Shown in pieces: positions 49,905-60,692 of a stretch of DNA of 64,000 bases (its first letter is position 1; each line of letters opens with the position of its first letter). The DNA is taken from contig JAGUCH010000009.1 of assembly GCA_019096065.1 (NCBI GenBank), forward strand, positions 5,404,001 through 5,468,000, written 5' to 3'. This DNA is from Paracyclopina nana. Taxonomy: Eukaryota; Arthropoda; Copepoda; Cyclopoida; Cyclopettidae. Both the position numbers and the translations under genes were made by a program. The notes beneath the pieces were generated by a model. It was not told where the DNA came from. It saw nothing but the letters and a program-made list of their open reading frames with translations, and ran no database searches.

Positions 49905-52900
49905 ATGGCAGGAATGAAGGGATTGGTGGACACTTCAGCCTCATGTGGGGCTGTGAACCCTTTGATGAGGCTGACAACTCATTTTTCACAAGACAAAGCA
50001 AAGGCTGACAGTGGCCTTGGGCCCAGCCTCAGCAGTCAAGCGGCCTTTGGGAAAGGTAAACAAACACCTCCTTGCGCTAATGGAGGAGATCCAATAATTG
50101 TGCATATTGCATGAATAATGTATTAGGCGGCGACACCAAGAGCTTGGAGGAGGAATTTGCACTTTTTCAAAATGGTGGTGCACCAGTTGGCCAGCAGCCG
50201 CAAACGTTCAATCTCAAGGGCCTTTTGAACGAGATCCAGCCTCTACCGCAAAGCATAACTCATCATCACAGCCAGTGAGTACATTTTCACATCTTCTAAA
50301 AACGTGCCTTATTGATCCGCAAGATGGAGCTGCTACTTTAGCGGAAATACACTGTGAATTGCAAGACTTAACTATTTTCGCCATTCGGCCCTCAAAAATG
50401 CCAAATGGCTTAAACAGCTTGAAGAACACCTTCTGGTATTTTTGTCCTGCGCTACAGTGGCGCCATCTAAAGCTGGGGTGGAAAATGCCTGAACTAAAAC
50501 TCCCGATTCAGGCTTTCCAGTGCATAAATTGACGACTCTTGAAAGGGTCTGGAAAAAAGGGAAAGCCTACACGTTTATTTAGTATTTAGCTTTTTCCAAG
50601 TTTATTTTAAAAATGAGTGCCCCAAAAAAGACATTACAGAATTTATATTCTGAAAGCTTCTCGCCTAAAACTCCATGTCTGTTTCTCCCGATTTACAAGC
50701 TTAAGCTGTATCTTTTTTTCCTCTGCCTCACAAAACAACAGAAAGCCCTGGCATGGCCTTGTAACAAGAGCTGTTCCTTCCAGCCATCTTCGATTGGTCC
50801 CATTTTTCAGCCCAAATCCGCTCTAACAGCCTTAAAGTTGACACTCAGTATATTCTAGCAACTAATAAGGGAACATTTTGAATTTAATTTCCAAAGTACC
50901 CAACACTAATCCCTGTTGCTTCAGCGTTTGCTAATTAGACTCTTGTTCATCGACTGCTGTAAAAAGCAAGGTAATCCCCTCAAAAGAAAGCCAGATCTTC
51001 AACTAAGTAGCAAAGGCTTATATAATTTGCTTCCCAACTTTTCATTGATGTAACTGAACTGCATTTTTCCTCCTTTTCACAATTCCAGAGAGCCAAATAA
51101 GTGGGCCCTTGAATTCGAGCAGAGTAGACACAAAATCCCAGTGGGCTCAGTGGCTTCATCGAATTCTGGTCGTTTGACGTCATTTCCACATGTCAATCAA
51201 GATCAAGCCTCCAAATGGGCTGACGATTACCTTAAAGAGGTTCCCATCATGACTTCCACGCCTGCAGCCAGCTCAATTTTCAGTATACCACTCTCAAACT
51301 TTTTCCCTCCGTTCAAATGGATCCTGAGATACATCTCTTTTCAGACGTTTTGGATCAAGATTCACGATTCTCTGCGTCCGAGTTCAAGTCGTTTGTCAAG
51401 GACCTTGGAACCAATGACAAATGGGCGGGGGAATTTGCAGAAGCGAGAGGTAGCTTTTGCACTTACAATACTGCAACTATCATTTGTGAATGTCACAAAC
51501 GCCGTTATTCAAGTAAAATCACTTTAGCCCTTTTTCGCAATGGTTTTTTTTATTGCACTATATGGCAGAGAGGTGAATGAGGTAAACTTGGGGCTACATT
51601 TTATATTCATTGCTCAGGAAAGTTGAATCCTTCTGAGGAGTGGGTGGAGGAGTTTGTGGATGTGACCGATTCAGATGTGACTGCTTTCCAAAATCAACAA
51701 GATTTTTGGGCAAACTTGGAGCAAGAATGGAAGGGGATGGCAAAGGAAAACAAACTGACTGGGCAGCATCCTTGGTTGGATGACTATGAAGAGGTAATAA
51801 ATTCACGTGGCATTGAATGGCCCCTCTAAATGTTGATGGCCTATATTTTGCGAAGAGCAGATACACCAGTACAATATTGCCATATTATAGTGCATGTAAT
51901 AGTACTATAGAAAGTCAAAATCATCATGTATATGTAATTGTACATATGAACATTGTTGGCAATATTTTTGCCCTTAGCATATGGCAGAGTCAGGACTTAA
52001 TTAGTAACATGCTCGCATATACTTCATTTATGGCTAATAAATATCATTTAATAAAGGCCATGGAAAAAATGCCAGCTGAAAAATAAGTAAATGAGGTATT
52101 ATATGCATTAAAAGTTGAAAGACGAAAGCTATGATGAGATATTATAATGTCCTGTTCATGTACACCAACATTTTCTGAGGAAAATGAACGAAAGGAAAGG
52201 AGAATAGTTGCAAGCGATAGCTGATAAAAAAGAAATCAGATCGACTTTAAGCCAACTTGAAAGACAGCAATCTAATGCCGTGTTCATGTACGCCCCAAAC
52301 TCCTTAGGAAAATGCACGAAAAACACCTCAAGGAAAGGAGAAAAATTGTCTTATGACAAGCGCCAGCTGATACTAAAAAAATCAGATCGACTTTAAGCCA
52401 ACTGGAAAGTAAACAAATCTAATTTGGGTAACTAAGCACTCAGCATTTTAGCCATTTTGAGCAAAATCACTAGTTAAATTTCATCTCTTATCAAAGAAAC
52501 ATTAAGAAAGCTAGTTTGTTTTGAGAAAAAGCTGAAAACCATGAGACAAAATAGCCAAAATTGCCATAAAAAACGCTGCTCGGCCTCAAGCTGAACTCGT
52601 TGCGAGCAGATTCACTTTTTAGCTCGAGACAATTTTTTTCATACTTTAAGGCATTCTTTATAGATGAACAAGGCATAAAAGATTGAGGTCTTGAGATGTA
52701 CTACACAAAAAGTTGCTATTTTTAGGCAGATTTTGCCACGCAGTACGAAAAATATGTCTTTCACGAGGACAATCAGCTGAGAGATGCTACAGAAAATTGC
52801 CTCGAAGAAGGCAAAAAGAAGCTCCAAGAGGGAGATTTACCCAGTGCAGTCCTCCTTTTTGAAGCTTCGGTTCAGCAGAATCCTGAAAACGCAGAAGCCT

Positions 52901-54196
52901 GGTTTCTCCTGGGAACTTCACAGGTACTACTTAAAAAGAAAGGAGAAAAGAGATTATTACGATTTCCGCCATATTTTCGTGCTCCCACCACCAGGCAAAG
53001 AATGAGAGGGACTCAGCTGCGATAGCAGCACTCCTGCAAACCTTGAAGCTCGATCCTGGCAATTCTGAGGCCATAATTGCTTTGGCTGCAAGTTTCACCA
53101 ATGAATCTATGCAATCTCATGGCTGCTACGCCCTTCAAGGTTGAGAGTTCTTGCTTGGCTAAAGCCTCGAGTTTACTGAAATCCCCCTAATTCTTATTCT
53201 CCAGATTGGATTGCAGTGAATGAAGCAAAAAATGGGGCTCATGCATTGCCCAAGCTGCAAATCTTGTCAACCAAAATACCCTCATCATTTATGTCAAGAG
53301 ACTTGCATCAGCAAACTCTGGATCAGTATCTTGGCTTAACCAGACAGCAGCATCAAAGTGAGCCTAATTAAATTACGTCAAATTAGGAGAAACTTGATCT
53401 TTTGAACTTGTGATATACTCTCGAAAGCACTAACATATAAAACTCCTCTGTATATACATACATAAATGAGTGTGGAAGGAGAAGCTTTCTTTTTTCCTTC
53501 ATTTGATTCCGATCCCTGATGATTTATAGAGGGGGAAATCGATGCTGACGTCCAATGTGGACTCGGAATCCTTCTCAACCTTTCTGGAGATTTTGAAAAG
53601 GCAGCAGACTGCTTCAAGTAAGACAAACGACTTTCCCTTTTTGGGGGCAAAAATTAAAAAGCCACTTTTACCTACTTTATTGCAGGGCTGCTTTGCAAGT
53701 CAGGCCTGGTGACGCGCTACTTTGGAACAGGCTTGGAGCCACTTTAGGTTGGTGGAAAAGTACTACGTGCGGAGAAAGTTTGTAATAATTGCCCACTTTT
53801 TCTCGCAGCTAATGGAGAAAAGTCAGAAGAAGCCATCGGAGCATACCGTAAGGCCCTCGATATTTCCCCTGGTTTTGTCAGGGCTAGGTATAACCTTGGT
53901 ATTAGCTGCATTAACCTAAAGGTAAAATCTAGTATCATACAAGGAAATCTCGATTCTCTGCATGCTACTTTTAGGCCTACAAGGTTGCAGCCGAGCACTT
54001 TTTGTCAGCTCTGAATTTTCAGGCCTCAGGCAAAGGCCTGGGAAAGGCTAAAGCTCAAGATTTAGGCAAAGTTATGTCTGACAGCATCTGGTCCTCACTG
54101 AGATTGACTTTGGGACTCTTGGATAAGCGCGAGCTTAATGTATTTATTGAGCAGCGAAATCTTGCAGAGCTCAATCGAGCGTTCAGTATACTATAG
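49905..54196 (+). CDS. pex5: Peroxisomal PTS1 receptor PEX5
   Basis: Twelve exons: 49905-50055, 50127-50274, 51089-51282, 51345-51449, 51618-51793, 52726-52923, 52995-53139, 53205-53357, 53530-53617, 53686-53747, 53809-53921, 53975-54196; 584 residues. PEX5 carries SKL-type cargo to the PEX13/PEX14 docking complex. The N-terminus has [20 protein letters not shown]; Cys14 is the conserved site for recycling ubiquitination. Pentapeptides WALEF (105), WADDY (143), WAGEF (191) and WVEEF (208) fit WxxxF/Y PEX14-binding motifs. [13 protein letters not shown] (173-185) matches the PEX7-binding box of long mammalian PEX5. TPR repeats fill 259-560 ([29 protein letters not shown]), followed by [10 protein letters not shown]. 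The donor at 51282 (GTATAC) is the least certain splice site. Intron 2 and intron 5 hold repeats. The 3' end overlaps the next gene. Confidence 0.95.
50314..50471 (-). repeat. GATGGCGCC-family repeat, copy 14, in PEX5 intron 2
   Basis: GATCCGCAAGATGGAGCTGC at the left and CAGTGGCGCCATCTAAAG at the right. It lies 39 bases after the donor. Confidence 0.75.
51794..52725. other. PEX5 intron 5 with nested repeat pieces
   Basis: The longest PEX5 intron (932 nt). Roughly the second half is reverse-oriented GTTCATGTACGCC-family sequence (52149-52265 and 52276-52678). The first half is AT-rich with no clear element. Confidence 0.6.
52276..52678 (-). mobile_element. 403-bp GTTCATGTACGCC element, copy with both ends
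   Basis: Left end ATGCCGTGTTCATGTACGCC, right end TAGATGAACAAGGCAT. Inside, reversed: TCAGATCGACTTTAAGCCAA and CTGCTCGGCCTCAAGCTGAA. A partial copy of the same left end abuts it at 52149-52265, which suggests insertion next to or into an older copy. Confidence 0.7.
54143..54148 (-). terminator. Candidate poly(A) signal of PLD gene A inside the last PEX5 exon
   Basis: On the minus strand AATAAA begins 43 bases after the PLD stop. On the plus strand it is part of the PEX5 codons for VFIEQ. Confidence 0.55.
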
Positions 54197-56531
54197 CGGA
54201 ATGGCCAATTTGGAGTTCCAGTCACGAATAAAAATTCCTTCCAGCTGGTCAACCAAGTTTGCATTACCCTCGGCTGTCTTGACGACAGGCTCAAATGTGA
54301 TCGAGATTCCAGCACTGTCGGAAAAGTAATCTTCAGTCCAGTTCGATGTGCCTAAAGAAAGCTATGATTTACTATATTGGTGGCTTCAAAAAGGGCTGCT
54401 TTCTTTCTCACCAATGAACCCTGCTTTCTCCGTGACCATAAACTTTGCGTGGGTGCCATGAAAGTTGTGAATGTCAAACTGGGACTGAAAACAGGCCAAC
54501 AATAATAATCGGGTACTTTTCGGCGGGCAAATGAGAAGCTTACGTCGAAGAGCCTCACTTGAACCTTTGGCCTTCGTCCGTCATTGTCATTCAAGTCTCC
54601 CATGAGACGTTTCAGGTGTGCGGCCATTAAATCTACACGAGAGGCATGGTCACTCACCATGAACTTGACTTCCACTCCTCGCTCGGATACAGCTGAATAC
54701 AGTACATGAAAAAAGGAATACATTAATTCTCTAGGAGGCTGGCAGTTACCTAATTAACATTTCCAGCTGATACAGCAAAAACATGCTCTAATCATCTTCT
54801 TACATTACTTGATGGCTTGATAACTGTATTATTATAGCCAGCATGATGAAATAAGTACCTTTTCGTATTCTGTCGTCAATTAGAGTCCATGGCTGCTGAT
54901 CCTTGTAGGCATCCATTGCTAGATATTCTCCCACCACAATGTGGACAAACTAATTGGATTTTTTGTACACACTATCATATTTACATGCATTATACATGCT
55001 TACTTTTTCGGCGTTATCGATGATCCTGACAACTGCAGTAAGATCATCAGACCTTCCTTGTGCAGTCAAGCTCACTGGGGAAGCAGCGATGAATACATTA
55101 TACAAAGTGTTGTCAAGGTTGTTAAAAATCTTCAAAGGAGTCTGGGCGTTTATGCTGGTGGACATCTCTTCAGGGTACCTTTTAAGTTAAGTTTAGAAAA
55201 CGTAGCCAAATGCAGTTTTCCTCGTAATTACCTTCCTGGTAGCTTTGTTACCCCGTCTAAGCTCCAATATAAGCTCCATTGTTTGTGTGCATCCTGCGCA
55301 GAAATAATTATGAACAATAATATAAAAAAATCCGCAAGATGGAGTTGCGTTTTGTTTTGATGGGGTACGCGAGCTGGATCATCCAATTTTCGCCGTTCGG
55401 CAATAAAAAATGCCAAAAAGTATCCAGAGCAAAAAATTAATATCTAGAATGTAGTGTTTTTTCGCTGTATCAATGTATTTTGAGTATTCTGTGTAATTTT
55501 CTGGCTACTGTTCTAGAAAAGCTAATCTAGACCTGATTTTAAGGATTTTTGCCTTAAAAATCCATTTCCAGCTAAGCTACTATATAAACGAGAAAAGGCA
55601 ATTTAAAAATGATGGCAATGCTTCTTATCTCGAATTCAGCGCGTAAAATAAGGTTTCTGTTACCTGAGCTAGAGATGGGCAATTGTTGATCAAAATCCCC
55701 AGTTCTTTAGTTCTTGTAGTACATCTTGATCCCAAGTTGGCACTTCCTAGATACACATGCTTTCTAATAAATGCATAACATCGAGAGGGCGCGTGTAGAA
55801 TGCAAATGATGGCCTTACTTGTCCGATATGAAGACCTTGGAGTGCAAAACGTTTTCCGTTACTCGGGGATTGGTTAATCCTCTGATGCTTGGCCTTTTAA
55901 ATTGAACTTGGTTGGGAAACTTTTCAGCAGCTTTCAGCGAAGTTGGCGATGCTTTCTTATCAAACTCAAACAGGTCGTGATTAAAGTAGATCATCTTCAC
56001 TGAAGCTATGCCCTTTTTGACCACTGAACAAAAAACCACTTTTTAGCTGTAAGCAATTTGAGATACGAATTTTTCTCACAAGTTTTCAGCTGATCGTAAA
56101 TCTTTTTCCCTTTTCCTTCGGCCTTTATGGCCCATTGACTCATGACTGCCAATTCTTCTTGAGTGTTTTCAAACATTTCTTGCCAAGCCTGAATTAAGGG
56201 TAAAACTTTTGGGTCTAATGTGGCATAAGAGCACGTGCAAAAACTCACGTCATAAATTGATTTATGATTGCTTTTTATTTTCCGATACTCGAGTGACTTT
56301 GGTATTGTCTCCACTAATTGCATTCCGCACGTGACAAATCCTCGAGCTAGATCTTGGTACATTAAGTGACAACAACAATAAAAACTATATATACATAAAG
56401 CCTAAGATTAATTATGCCTTACCTACACGTAGTTGCTCCAGTTGAGTCATCGGTGCACTATTTATAAGTTTGGGCCCAATAATTAGCAAAAACGCCAGCA
56501 AAGACAGCTTTTGACATTTACCAATAAACAT
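54191..56531 (-). CDS. PLD3/PLD4-like phospholipase D family protein A, secreted or lysosomal
   Basis: Eleven exons on the minus strand: 56531-56423, 56346-56249, 56188-56080, 56023-55819, 55763-55664, 55293-55232, 55178-55004, 54949-54859, 54692-54544, 54484-54412, 54351-54191; 443 residues in one frame. Two HKD half-sites are seen: LHSKVFISD (His166, Lys168, Asp173) with YLGSANLGSR, and THAKFMVTE (His378, Lys380, Glu385) with GFIGTSNWTEDYF. The second has Glu where classic PLDs have Asp, as in PLD3 and PLD4, which are 5'-3' exonucleases rather than lipases. The N-terminus (KLSLLAFLLIIGPKL) looks like a cleavable signal peptide, whereas vertebrate PLD3 has an internal membrane anchor. Tandem with the similar gene at 57254-60304. 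Intron 6 (370 nt) carries a GATGGCGCC repeat. The stop codon overlaps the PEX5 stop. Confidence 0.92.
54227..54232 (+). terminator. Candidate PEX5 poly(A) signal inside the PLD coding exon
   Basis: AATAAA begins 31 bases after the PEX5 stop. On the other strand these bases are codons of the PLD gene. Confidence 0.55.
55330..55430 (-). repeat. GATGGCGCC-family repeat, copy 15, in PLD A intron
   Basis: TCCGCAAGATGGAGTTGCGT, ATTTTCGCCGTTCGG and AAAAAATGCCAAAAAG; the far end is degraded. Confidence 0.65.
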
Positions 56532-56672
56532 TATTGCTTCAGGTTGATACACCTCACATCAGCAGACTTATGGTGACACAAGCTGTACACATGTCACATA
56601 TGTGCTTATTCCGGAATCATGATTTGAACTTAATAAATGTGGCTCATTTCGAATGTACTGTTCAAATACGTG

Positions 56673-57118
56673 ACCGCAAAAATCCGTGCCGTTATTTTCC
56701 GTTCCGTGAAAATCCGTGCTGTAATATTCCGTTCCGTAAAAATCCGTTCCGAAAAAATCCGTTCCGTAAAAATCCGTTCCGTGATAATCAGCTCCGTAAA
56801 TCTCCGATAATCCCCAAATACTTGTAGGTAGTCTTTTTCTTTTGCTGGTTAGGTGAGTTCAATTAAAAAAGTTGCTACAGTGATTGCGCAGTTTTTATTT
56901 TGTTAACTTTGATATTTCTAAGGAACAATTGTCAAAAGGGACAAAGGCCTTGCATTGATTCATTGCCATAAAACACTAATGATTTTATCCCTGCACTTCA
57001 AAAATATATTGAATGGTTTTCAACTGAGATGATTTTGACTGAACGGATTTTGATGGTGAGGATTTTTACGGAGCGGAATATAACGGCACGGATTTTTGCG
57101 GACACGGATTTCAACAGA
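56673..57118. mobile_element. 446-bp foldback element built of ATCCGTTCCGT units
   Basis: The left end has units of about 15 bp, AAAATCCGTTCCGT and variants, at least eight times (56685-56800). The right end (57040-57118) is the reverse complement of the left: GTCCGCAAAAATCCGTGCCG reads in both directions. It lies between the start of PLD A and the end of PLD B. Confidence 0.7.
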
Positions 57119-57226
57119 TATACTTTCATTTCTACTGGCTAATTTTCAGACACTATAAGTGTAGTAACATATGCGTACTGCATATCTAAAAAAAGTAAGT
57201 AGGTCAGCTGCGGCAGAAATCTCGAG

Positions 57227-57232
57227 TTTATT
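57227..57232 (-). terminator. Candidate poly(A) signal of PLD gene B
   Basis: AATAAA on the minus strand, 22 bases after the stop codon, so the 3' UTR would be very short. Confidence 0.55.
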
Positions 57233-57253
57233 GAAGAAAAAAAGCTATATGTT

Positions 57254-60200
57254 TTAAACGGGCTTGGCCAGATCGGATCGCCAGTCTCTTTGGAAAATGT
57301 CCTCCATTTGCTGAAGAAGGTTTTTTTTGCTTGATCCGCCTCCTGCGACAGCTTTCATGGTCAAATCTGGCTCAAGGACAACGCAGACTCCGGCAGTGTC
57401 AGTGAAGTAGTCCTCCGTCCAATTCGATGTTCCGATGTAGAGCGCTTTCTCCGTCACCATGAATTTCTGGTGGCTTCCGTGGAATCTATGCTTGTCAATC
57501 CTGGACTGGAAACAATGCAAAGATTAGCATCTTTATGCTCTCTTTCGGTGGATTCCACACGTGCAGCAAAAAATGCAAACTTTAAACAGGGGAAGTAGGA
57601 GAGTTTTAATTAGTTTTAAGAGGCTACCGAGAAAAACTTGAATGAAACATCTGCGTGTCTGTGGCTGGATCGCACTTGATCACTGAATTTTTTCAAGTAC
57701 TTTTTCATCAGGTATTTATGGGAAGCGTGCTCGTTGACGATCATTTTTAATTCCACTCCTCGGTAAATTGCAGCTGAAATTAATCCTCTCTGGAAGCTTT
57801 CCAATTAAAAAAGGGAAAGCAATATATGTATACCATCTCGTAGATGCTCATCAATTACACTCCAGTGATGCTCTTCCTCGCCATAAATCGACATTGGAAT
57901 GTACTCTCCCACCGAAATGTGAATGAACTGCAAAGAAGAGCAAGTTATGATATGGCCTCAATATTATTGGCAGTACTTTTTCAGCTTGGTCTATGGTGCG
58001 CAAGATGGCGCTCAAATCGTCAGAACGACTCGTTGGATTCAGGCCTGGTGGGCTGGCACCAATAAAAACCTTGTAGGAAGTGCCATCCAATTTGTTGAAA
58101 ATTTTGGCAGGGCTGTTGATGTTGAATTCCGTTTCCATCGCCGAGGGCATTCTGTGGAGCATAAGGGGGGAAAATATGATTGTAATTGTAGGGGAATAAG
58201 AATTTACTCGTTTGGGACAGCCCCATTTGTTGCTACATAGTTGTAAATGTCCCATATTTTTCGAGCATCCTGGCATTATGGAAAACGAGAAAGCAACATA
58301 AGCTCCATTATATACATGCATTTTTTTTTGCTACGTACCGTGGCTAATGCAGGGCATTTCGTTGCCAGGATTCCCGTTTCTTTTGTTCTAGTTGTGGATC
58401 GACTGCCGAGATTGCCACTTCCAATGTAAAAACTTTGGCTGCAATACACAGGGATTATTATTATTCATTCTATGGTGCATGATAATGTATATACTTGTCA
58501 GCTATGATCAATTTTGAATGAACAATGTTCCCGATTCGGTCAGCATGGATTAGCCCTGATATATTCGGAGTGCCCACGTGTACCTAAAAAAGGAATAAAA
58601 AAAAATAGTGGAGAACATGCAAAGCTTGATTAAATTCAAATTAAATTACAAAATGTACAACGCTTTACTTAATGCGGAACTGATCCGCTAGATGGAGCTG
58701 CGATTTGTTTTTATCGGAAACTGCGTACTGCATCATACTTTTTTCGCCATTAGGCCTTCAAAAATACCAAAAACCCAAAGGATGAAAAAAGCCACATCTG
58801 GTATTTTTTTAATGTGGTAAAAAGTGCATGAACTAAATCACTTGATCCTTGCTATTTACCTGATTTTTGAAACGCTCATGTTTCATTAAGCTATATGGGG
58901 AAAAGCCAGTCTCCTTTGAAGTGGCGGAGTGAGAGTTGAATAAAAGGCCTAATGAAACTGAACGATCAACAGCTTTCTTCATGTGATCAAACAGCGTTGC
59001 ACTTCTGCCAACTCCATCAATGGCCCATTGACTCATTAGGTTGATTTCAAGGCTGGCACCATCAATCAGTTCGATCCAAGCCTGAAGCATTAAGGCATGC
59101 ATTATTATATCCACTATATGAATTATATGAATTACTTCAAAAATGGACTTTTTCGTAAGATACTTTGAGTACCCTTTCTCAATCAGAACATCAGGCACAG
59201 TTTCAATCAGCTCCAAATTGCAAAAAGTAAGGCTTTCACCTGAAAAAAAATGCAGGCAAAGTATAGAAAGTACCATAAACATTTTTTGTGGTACTCTCTA
59301 CCTCTGTTCTGGTCTTCCTCTTCAATTGGAGCACCAATAAGGTAGCGTTCGTCATTGCTCCCATTTTCGACAATTTCCTTAAGAGCTTTCACCCTTTCTA
59401 GCGCTAGCTGAAGTTCTTGCAACTTCACCAATTTGGCCCGAGAGTCCAAGCTAGGATCTTTGGCCTCAGCTTTAATCTGCTCAATTTCCTGCTTCAGTTC
59501 CAGCAACTGCTGGAGGTCTTCAAACAGCGAGATTCTCTCTTGGGGGGCTCCATTTTCGCCAATCGATCTCTGTTAATGTGACGAACGGGTAATTTATGCA
59601 GATGGGCTCCAAGTACGTCTTTATTACCTGCTTCCGTGAAATTACGACCCTCTCAGGTCCATTGGGCAATTGGAGCTGCTCAGCTCTGGAAGATGCCACT
59701 GGCTGTGCAGCTAAATAATGTGGCAAGTTTTAGGACGGTGAAAAACGTCTTCGTCTTTTGTGGGGGTTACAAAAAGCTCCTCTTTTGGAAGCTATCTAAA
59801 GCCTCACTTTGTTGAAGAGTACAAATGCTCTCTTTTTACGGGCGAGCACTCATGACACAGCCATAATTTTGCATAAAAGCTGCAACATTTGCATCAAAAG
59901 CTGCTATTTGTTTTCAAATGAGCTGCTTCTGCTGCTGGTACGAGGAAAATGAGAAATGGAAGCACTTTTACCTTTTAAATTCAACTAGCCTTGGTAGCTG
60001 TCACCTTATCAATCTAATAAATCTGCACTATCTGGTCATCAATTAAAACTTAATTGATGTCTCAGATAAGTGCAATTTATAGTTAGCTGGCTTGAAAATA
60101 TGCTAATAAAAGAATAGCTAAAGTTTGAGCCCAAATGCACACCATATGCTCATTGTGCATAACATTCCAAAACAGAGGCTGAGATGACGAGGAAAAAGTT

Positions 60201-60304
60201 GTAGCAAGCAAAGTTCTCTTACATTCATGAGCAGTGAGCAGAAGAGCGAATAGAGAAACACCGATGAGAAATCCAGTCCAAAGCCTTTTCACTACAGCAT
60301 TCAT
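57254..60304 (-). CDS. PLD3/PLD4-like protein B, membrane-anchored with coiled-coil insert
   Basis: Twelve minus-strand exons: 60304-60223, 59710-59628, 59569-59302, 59239-59136, 59081-58860, 58583-58495, 58438-58339, 58269-58208, 58151-57977, 57927-57834, 57773-57628, 57505-57254; 558 residues. The start is the first in-frame ATG. Residues 8-25 (WTGFLIGVSLFALLLTA) form one membrane span after KR, giving a type II anchor like vertebrate PLD3. Residues 70-124 (LFEDLQQLLELKQEIEQIKA and LVKLQELQLALERVKALKEI) form a strong heptad coiled coil absent from paralogue A. HKD half-sites: VHSKLIIAD (His275, Lys277, Asp282) and SHQKFMVTE (His487, Lys489, Glu494) with IGTSNWTEDYF. Likely an endolysosomal nuclease by family. 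Most exon borders match gene A, so the two arose by duplication; gene B has lost the intron before GTSNW. Confidence 0.92.
58682..58811 (-). repeat. GATGGCGCC-family repeat, copy 16, in PLD B intron
   Basis: GATCCGCTAGATGGAGCTGC at the left, TTCGCCATTAGGCCTTCAAA inside, CATCTGGTATTTTTTT at the right. The host intron is 276 nt. Confidence 0.7.
59711..60222 (-). other. PLD B intron 1, nothing recognised
   Basis: A 512-nt AT-rich intron between the membrane-anchor exon and the rest. No repeat of the families seen elsewhere was noticed. Confidence 0.6.
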
Positions 60305-60692
60305 GGCTTTCAAAGTGGCAGCTCTTAACACCGAGCCATGATTGACTAAACACAATCACATGTGTGCTTTTAATCTCAAAGCCATCAACATGAACTTGTT
60401 TGAACAATCCATGCAGCACTACTATAAAAGGCACTACTATTTTTGTTTCAAGGATTAGCATGCGAGTGAAGATAGATTACTGGATTATGCCATATACTCT
60501 TCATATATCTTTTATTGATGAAAAAACTCAACAAGAACTGAAAAGGAGCCACTAGAATTTTATTTTCCCTTTGGGTAACAAAACCGGTTTTGCATTCAAG
60601 TTGGCTAGTGATGCCTGGGAAGAGATAAAGCAACAAACATGTTGCAGGACCAAATCATTGGTAACTTCAGGTGAAACGCAAAGTCGAGAGGA
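60305..60692. promoter_or_regulatory. Shared divergent promoter region of PLD B and GSTZ1
   Basis: The two start codons point away from each other with 388 bases between. ACTATAAAAGGCAC near 60420 is a TATA-like sequence. No initiator-DPE pair like those of Hand was found. Confidence 0.45.

Noticed and set aside
54055..54315. 86-codon minus-strand frame near the PEX5 end
   Set aside because: It is a shifted reading of the true PLD exon. The spliced frame gives the family motif GTSNWTEDYF and ends at 54191.
55759..55763. Acceptor four bases further in for PLD A exon 5 (after AAAG)
   Set aside because: The previous exon ends in phase 2 at GTAAGG, which needs the acceptor at ATTAG so that ISDKKHVYLG is read in frame.
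56685..56800. CRISPR-like short repeat array
   Set aside because: Units are adjacent, without unique spacers, and vary. The window is eukaryotic, and the array is one end of a foldback element.
56534..56827. Plus-strand frame with repeated RKNPF units
   Set aside because: It comes from the roughly 15-bp ATCCGTTCCGT DNA repeats and overlaps the PLD A start on the other strand.
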